14,395 nt of DNA from CAYGTS01 sp964352905 (GTDB lineage Bacteria > Pseudomonadota > Gammaproteobacteria > JAHCLG01). Under the pieces are notes generated by a model. The model was not told the origin of the DNA. It saw nothing but the letters and a program-made list of their open reading frames with translations, and searched no databases. Position 1 is the stretch's first letter. Each line of letters starts with the position of its first letter. Positions 11,957 through 14,395 of this stretch are shown one piece after another. The DNA lies in the NCBI GenBank assembly GCA_964352905.1, contig CAYGTS010000064.1, forward strand, positions 1 to 14,395, written 5' to 3'. The position numbers and the translations under genes are program-made.

Positions 11957-14395
11957 ATGTTTAATAATCCTAATGGCTATGCGCTATTGCACGATCCTGC
12001 ATTGCACGATTCTGCATTGCACGATTCTGCTGCAGATGCAATCGAATTAGATCCTGTTAATAAAGATGACAATCATCCCCATGACGCTATACTCTTGGTT
12101 GATGAATCAGCAGAAATAACCGCACCCAATCGTCATCCCGTGCAATTTAATATTCTTTATCAACCCCTGCAGCGCACTGTATTAACGGGGATCCGTTTTT
12201 GCTCAGGCAGTGAAACACCTTCTACCTGGACACGCACACCGGTTTTTGCGATAACGAATTCAACGCGCAGCCACACGGTTGTTTATGCGGTTAATCGCTT
12301 TGCAAATTTTGCTGCAATTTTTACTGAATTTGTTTGGCCTGCGATTTTATCGGGTGCCACGTTTTGCGGTGCTGCAAATTTTTGTCTTCATCCTAAGAGT
12401 CATTATAACGATGCTGCGGGTTGGCGATTATTGGGCTTTTCAAATAATTTTTCACCCGATCATGGCGCGGCCCTGTTGGCAAATATGAGTGTTGGTGACA
12501 TTCCTGCTTGGGCAAGTTTTTGGCCACCTGTGATTGCAGCCGGTGTGGCTGGTGGTACAACGCTAGGTTATGCTGTTTATCACACGTTTACTCGTCAACA
12601 TTTATTAACGCCAGGTAATATTGTGCGCGATGAGACAGGCGAAATCATAGCAATTCGTGATACTTATTCGCTGTCAATCCGTGATTGTTTGCATGAATTA
12701 GAATATAACGGGCATTTAAGTGATGTGCAAAAAAAACATTATCTGAATACTTTATTAAGTAAAGCACAAGATCCGAATAAAATAACCCGCTTACACGCCT
12801 TAATGGCGTTAGCGCAATTAGCGCAACATCCCGATCAAACGTTAGCGCATGTTAAAGGCGCGCGAGAATTTATTTGGCAACAACAATTGGCTTGTCCGAT
12901 TGCGAATAAGGTTTCGTATTTTTATAACTTGCATCAAAACCCGATCACGCAAATGGCGTTTAATGCGTTGCGCACTACCTTTCATTTTTATTCAAAGGCG
13001 CAATTGTGGCGCTTATTTATTCGCAAGATAATGCAATGGCGTCAATTTGAACAGGATGCAGCACATTGTGAAAGTGCATTTGGTCTGTGGCTGTATGCTG
13101 AACTTTTTGGCCAATATGATTGCGGGATCACAAATGCTGCTTATGTTAACGCGCTGAATAATCACGTGGGGCAATCTGTTTTAACGCAATTATTACGCTA
13201 TCCGCGTACCCCTTCGCAATTAATCACAGAAATTAGGCTAATCGCAAAACACGGCCCGTTAAGCGAATTTGATTTTAGTCAGCAAGCGTGGGCGGATTGG
13301 TGCTTAGCCGATTTAGACAAAGTGTTTAGCACGATTGAGCAGCACGTTGAGTTACATAACATTCAAAAAATTATTTTCGCAACGAAGCGCAATCAAGTGA
13401 CTGCGATTACGCCTGAGCAAGCTTATATCATCTCGAGTTTTGTGGCCGGCACCAATGCAACGGTGGTTACACTTGATGGTTTAGCTATCCCTAATGAAAA
13501 TCTTGCGGCATTTGCGCAAGCTTTACCGGAAAATATAACTCAATTAACCTTACGTAATGTAGAGAATGCTTCAACCTTATTAGGAGCGTTAAATCCTGAT
13601 CAACTAGCGAGCTTGAAACAATTAACGGTGAGCGGTTGTAAGCTAACCACGCAAACCTTGCAAACCTTTTTACCGCAAGCGACGCAACTAACCGAGGTTG
13701 ATTTTAGTCACGCGCAATTAACTGCAGATGGGATTGATTTTATTCATGCAGAGTGTAGCAATAGCATGTGGCAATCTGTCAATTTACGTGGCAATGATTT
13801 ATCGGTGAGCGACGTGGAAGTTACTGCGCGCTGTCTGGAGATGAATCGCCATTTAACAACAGTCGATTACAGTAACACGCAACTGGGTGACTTTACGGTA
13901 ACAATTCTTGCGCCCACTTTCGGTAATAGCAGTGTCCTTGAAGTTAAGTTAAATGAAAACTATTTCTCAAATGGAGCGGCAGCGCTTGTTTTAAGCGCTG
14001 TGCAAGGTGATGTCGACATTAGCGGAAATTTTGGCATTGATGCTGGCATTTGCGATGTTGTCACAACAATCCCACGTTTAACAGGATTAAATGTTGCCGG
14101 CACGCAAATCACTGGTGAGGGTTTAAGATGCATTATTGCTGCGAGTCATGATAGCGATTTGCTTAAGCTTAACATCAGTCACACCGACGTGAGTGCTGCT
14201 GATTTACAGGCAGTTTTTAGTACCTTGACTGCAGTCAATCGCAGCTTGCCCACGGTTGATCTGAGTTATATGCAACTAGAGGCCCGTGATTTTGCAGCAC
14301 TTGCATCGCAATTATCCGCTCTCAATGTGACAGCACTTAACCTTGCGGGTAATCCACTGCAAGATGCGCTTATGCATTTAGCACCACTGATTCAT
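11957..14395 (+). CDS. Large LRR protein with two hydrophobic segments, candidate effector (3' end outside window)
   Basis: I translated this frame by eye: it stays open for 813 codons to the window edge, so the gene is 3'-partial here. ATG 11957 has AAGGA (11943-11947) upstream. Residues 11-25 are three tandem LHDxA repeats, followed by an acidic stretch. Two hydrophobic segments (about 104-142 and about 186-210, the latter WPPVIAAGVAGGTTLGYAVY) suggest membrane insertion. Residues of about 215-480 are helical with no recognised domain. From about 510 at least nine leucine-rich repeats of about 28-30 residues appear (LKQLTVSGCKLT, LTEVDFSHAQLT, WQSVNLRGNDLS, LTTVDYSNTQLG, LTGLNVAGTQIT, LPTVDLSYMQLE, VTALNLAGNPLQ), RNase-inhibitor-like. 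LRRs bind proteins, and such architecture is typical of effectors acting in a eukaryotic host. No Sec signal peptide is seen. Confidence 0.85.
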   Translation, partial: MFNNPNGYALLHDPALHDSALHDSAADAIELDPVNKDDNHPHDAILLVDESAEITAPNRHPVQFNILYQPLQRTVLTGIRFCSGSETPSTWTRTPVFAITNSTRSHTVVYAVNRFANFAAIFTEFVWPAILSGATFCGAANFCLHPKSHYNDAAGWRLLGFSNNFSPDHGAALLANMSVGDIPAWASFWPPVIAAGVAGGTTLGYAVYHTFTRQHLLTPGNIVRDETGEIIAIRDTYSLSIRDCLHELEYNGHLSDVQKKHYLNTLLSKAQDPNKITRLHALMALAQLAQHPDQTLAHVKGAREFIWQQQLACPIANKVSYFYNLHQNPITQMAFNALRTTFHFYSKAQLWRLFIRKIMQWRQFEQDAAHCESAFGLWLYAELFGQYDCGITNAAYVNALNNHVGQSVLTQLLRYPRTPSQLITEIRLIAKHGPLSEFDFSQQAWADWCLADLDKVFSTIEQHVELHNIQKIIFATKRNQVTAITPEQAYIISSFVAGTNATVVTLDGLAIPNENLAAFAQALPENITQLTLRNVENASTLLGALNPDQLASLKQLTVSGCKLTTQTLQTFLPQATQLTEVDFSHAQLTADGIDFIHAECSNSMWQSVNLRGNDLSVSDVEVTARCLEMNRHLTTVDYSNTQLGDFTVTILAPTFGNSSVLEVKLNENYFSNGAAALVLSAVQGDVDISGNFGIDAGICDVVTTIPRLTGLNVAGTQITGEGLRCIIAASHDSDLLKLNISHTDVSAADLQAVFSTLTAVNRSLPTVDLSYMQLEARDFAALASQLSALNVTALNLAGNPLQDALMHLAPLIH
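11987..12031 (+). repeat. Three tandem 15-bp coding repeats (LHDxA)
   Basis: Units 11987-12001, 12002-12016 and 12017-12031 differ by one or two bases (TTGCACGATTCTGCA type) and encode LHDPA, LHDSA, LHDSA near the N-terminus of the LRR protein. In-frame 15-bp units can expand or contract by slippage without breaking the gene. Confidence 0.85.

Noticed and set aside
12279..12488. Open frame within the LRR gene region
   Set aside because: It lies in another frame of the continuous 813-codon LRR reading frame, which has clear repeats; this is a shadow.
12849..13031. Second open frame within the LRR gene region
   Set aside because: Same reason: overlapped out of frame by the LRR gene.

Overview
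The window reads as the chromosome of an AT-rich gammaproteobacterium with a host-associated lifestyle. The conserved part is typical of Gammaproteobacteria: ubiX, msrA, then tolA-tolB-pal-cpoB-queE. The right half carries an F-box-like protein and a long leucine-rich-repeat protein, both eukaryotic-like folds common in effectors of Legionella/Coxiella/Berkiella-type bacteria. The genus is inference; no rRNA or other species marker is present.

Layout. 1-1561, minus strand: the edge of a repeat element, an MFS (DHA2-like) drug/proton antiporter, and tRNA-Lys(CUU) just upstream of it. 1672-3004, plus strand: a Cys-rich lipoprotein, flavin prenyltransferase UbiX and methionine sulfoxide reductase MsrA, closely spaced. 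3101-7510: a Tol-Pal envelope operon (tolA, tolB, pal, cpoB) followed by queE (TTG start); tolQ and tolR are not upstream of tolA. 7622-7697: tRNA-Lys(UUU). 7698-9830: a degenerate accessory zone with a tandem 11-bp repeat, a second small lipoprotein, a frameshifted VirB1-like transglycosylase remnant, a small ORF, a LuxR-type HTH protein and a gene cut by a mobile element. 9830-10837: an EamA-family permease carrying an in-frame mobile-element insertion. 10853-11413: F-box-like protein. 11414-11956: non-coding, filled by mobile elements. 11957 to the window end: an open 813-codon frame for a two-membrane-segment LRR protein that continues past the edge.

The most interesting signal is a non-autonomous mobile element (MITE-like), present as three full copies (9494-9671, 10322-10499 inverted, 11640-11843). 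Two copies have perfect 8-bp target duplications. All have GTA(T/A)CT... terminal inverted repeats and a long internal imperfect palindrome. Paired arm positions change together between copies (compensatory substitutions), so the folded structure appears to be selected. GTAA-type ends plus 8-bp duplications suggest mobilisation by an IS66-family transposase. One copy adds 62 codons to a permease without breaking its frame, one replaces the C-terminus of a small gene, and a lone 30-bp element end (29/30 identical) supplies the ubiX stop codon and the msrA Shine-Dalgarno. Two more partial or diverged relatives lie at 1-57 and 11421-11546.
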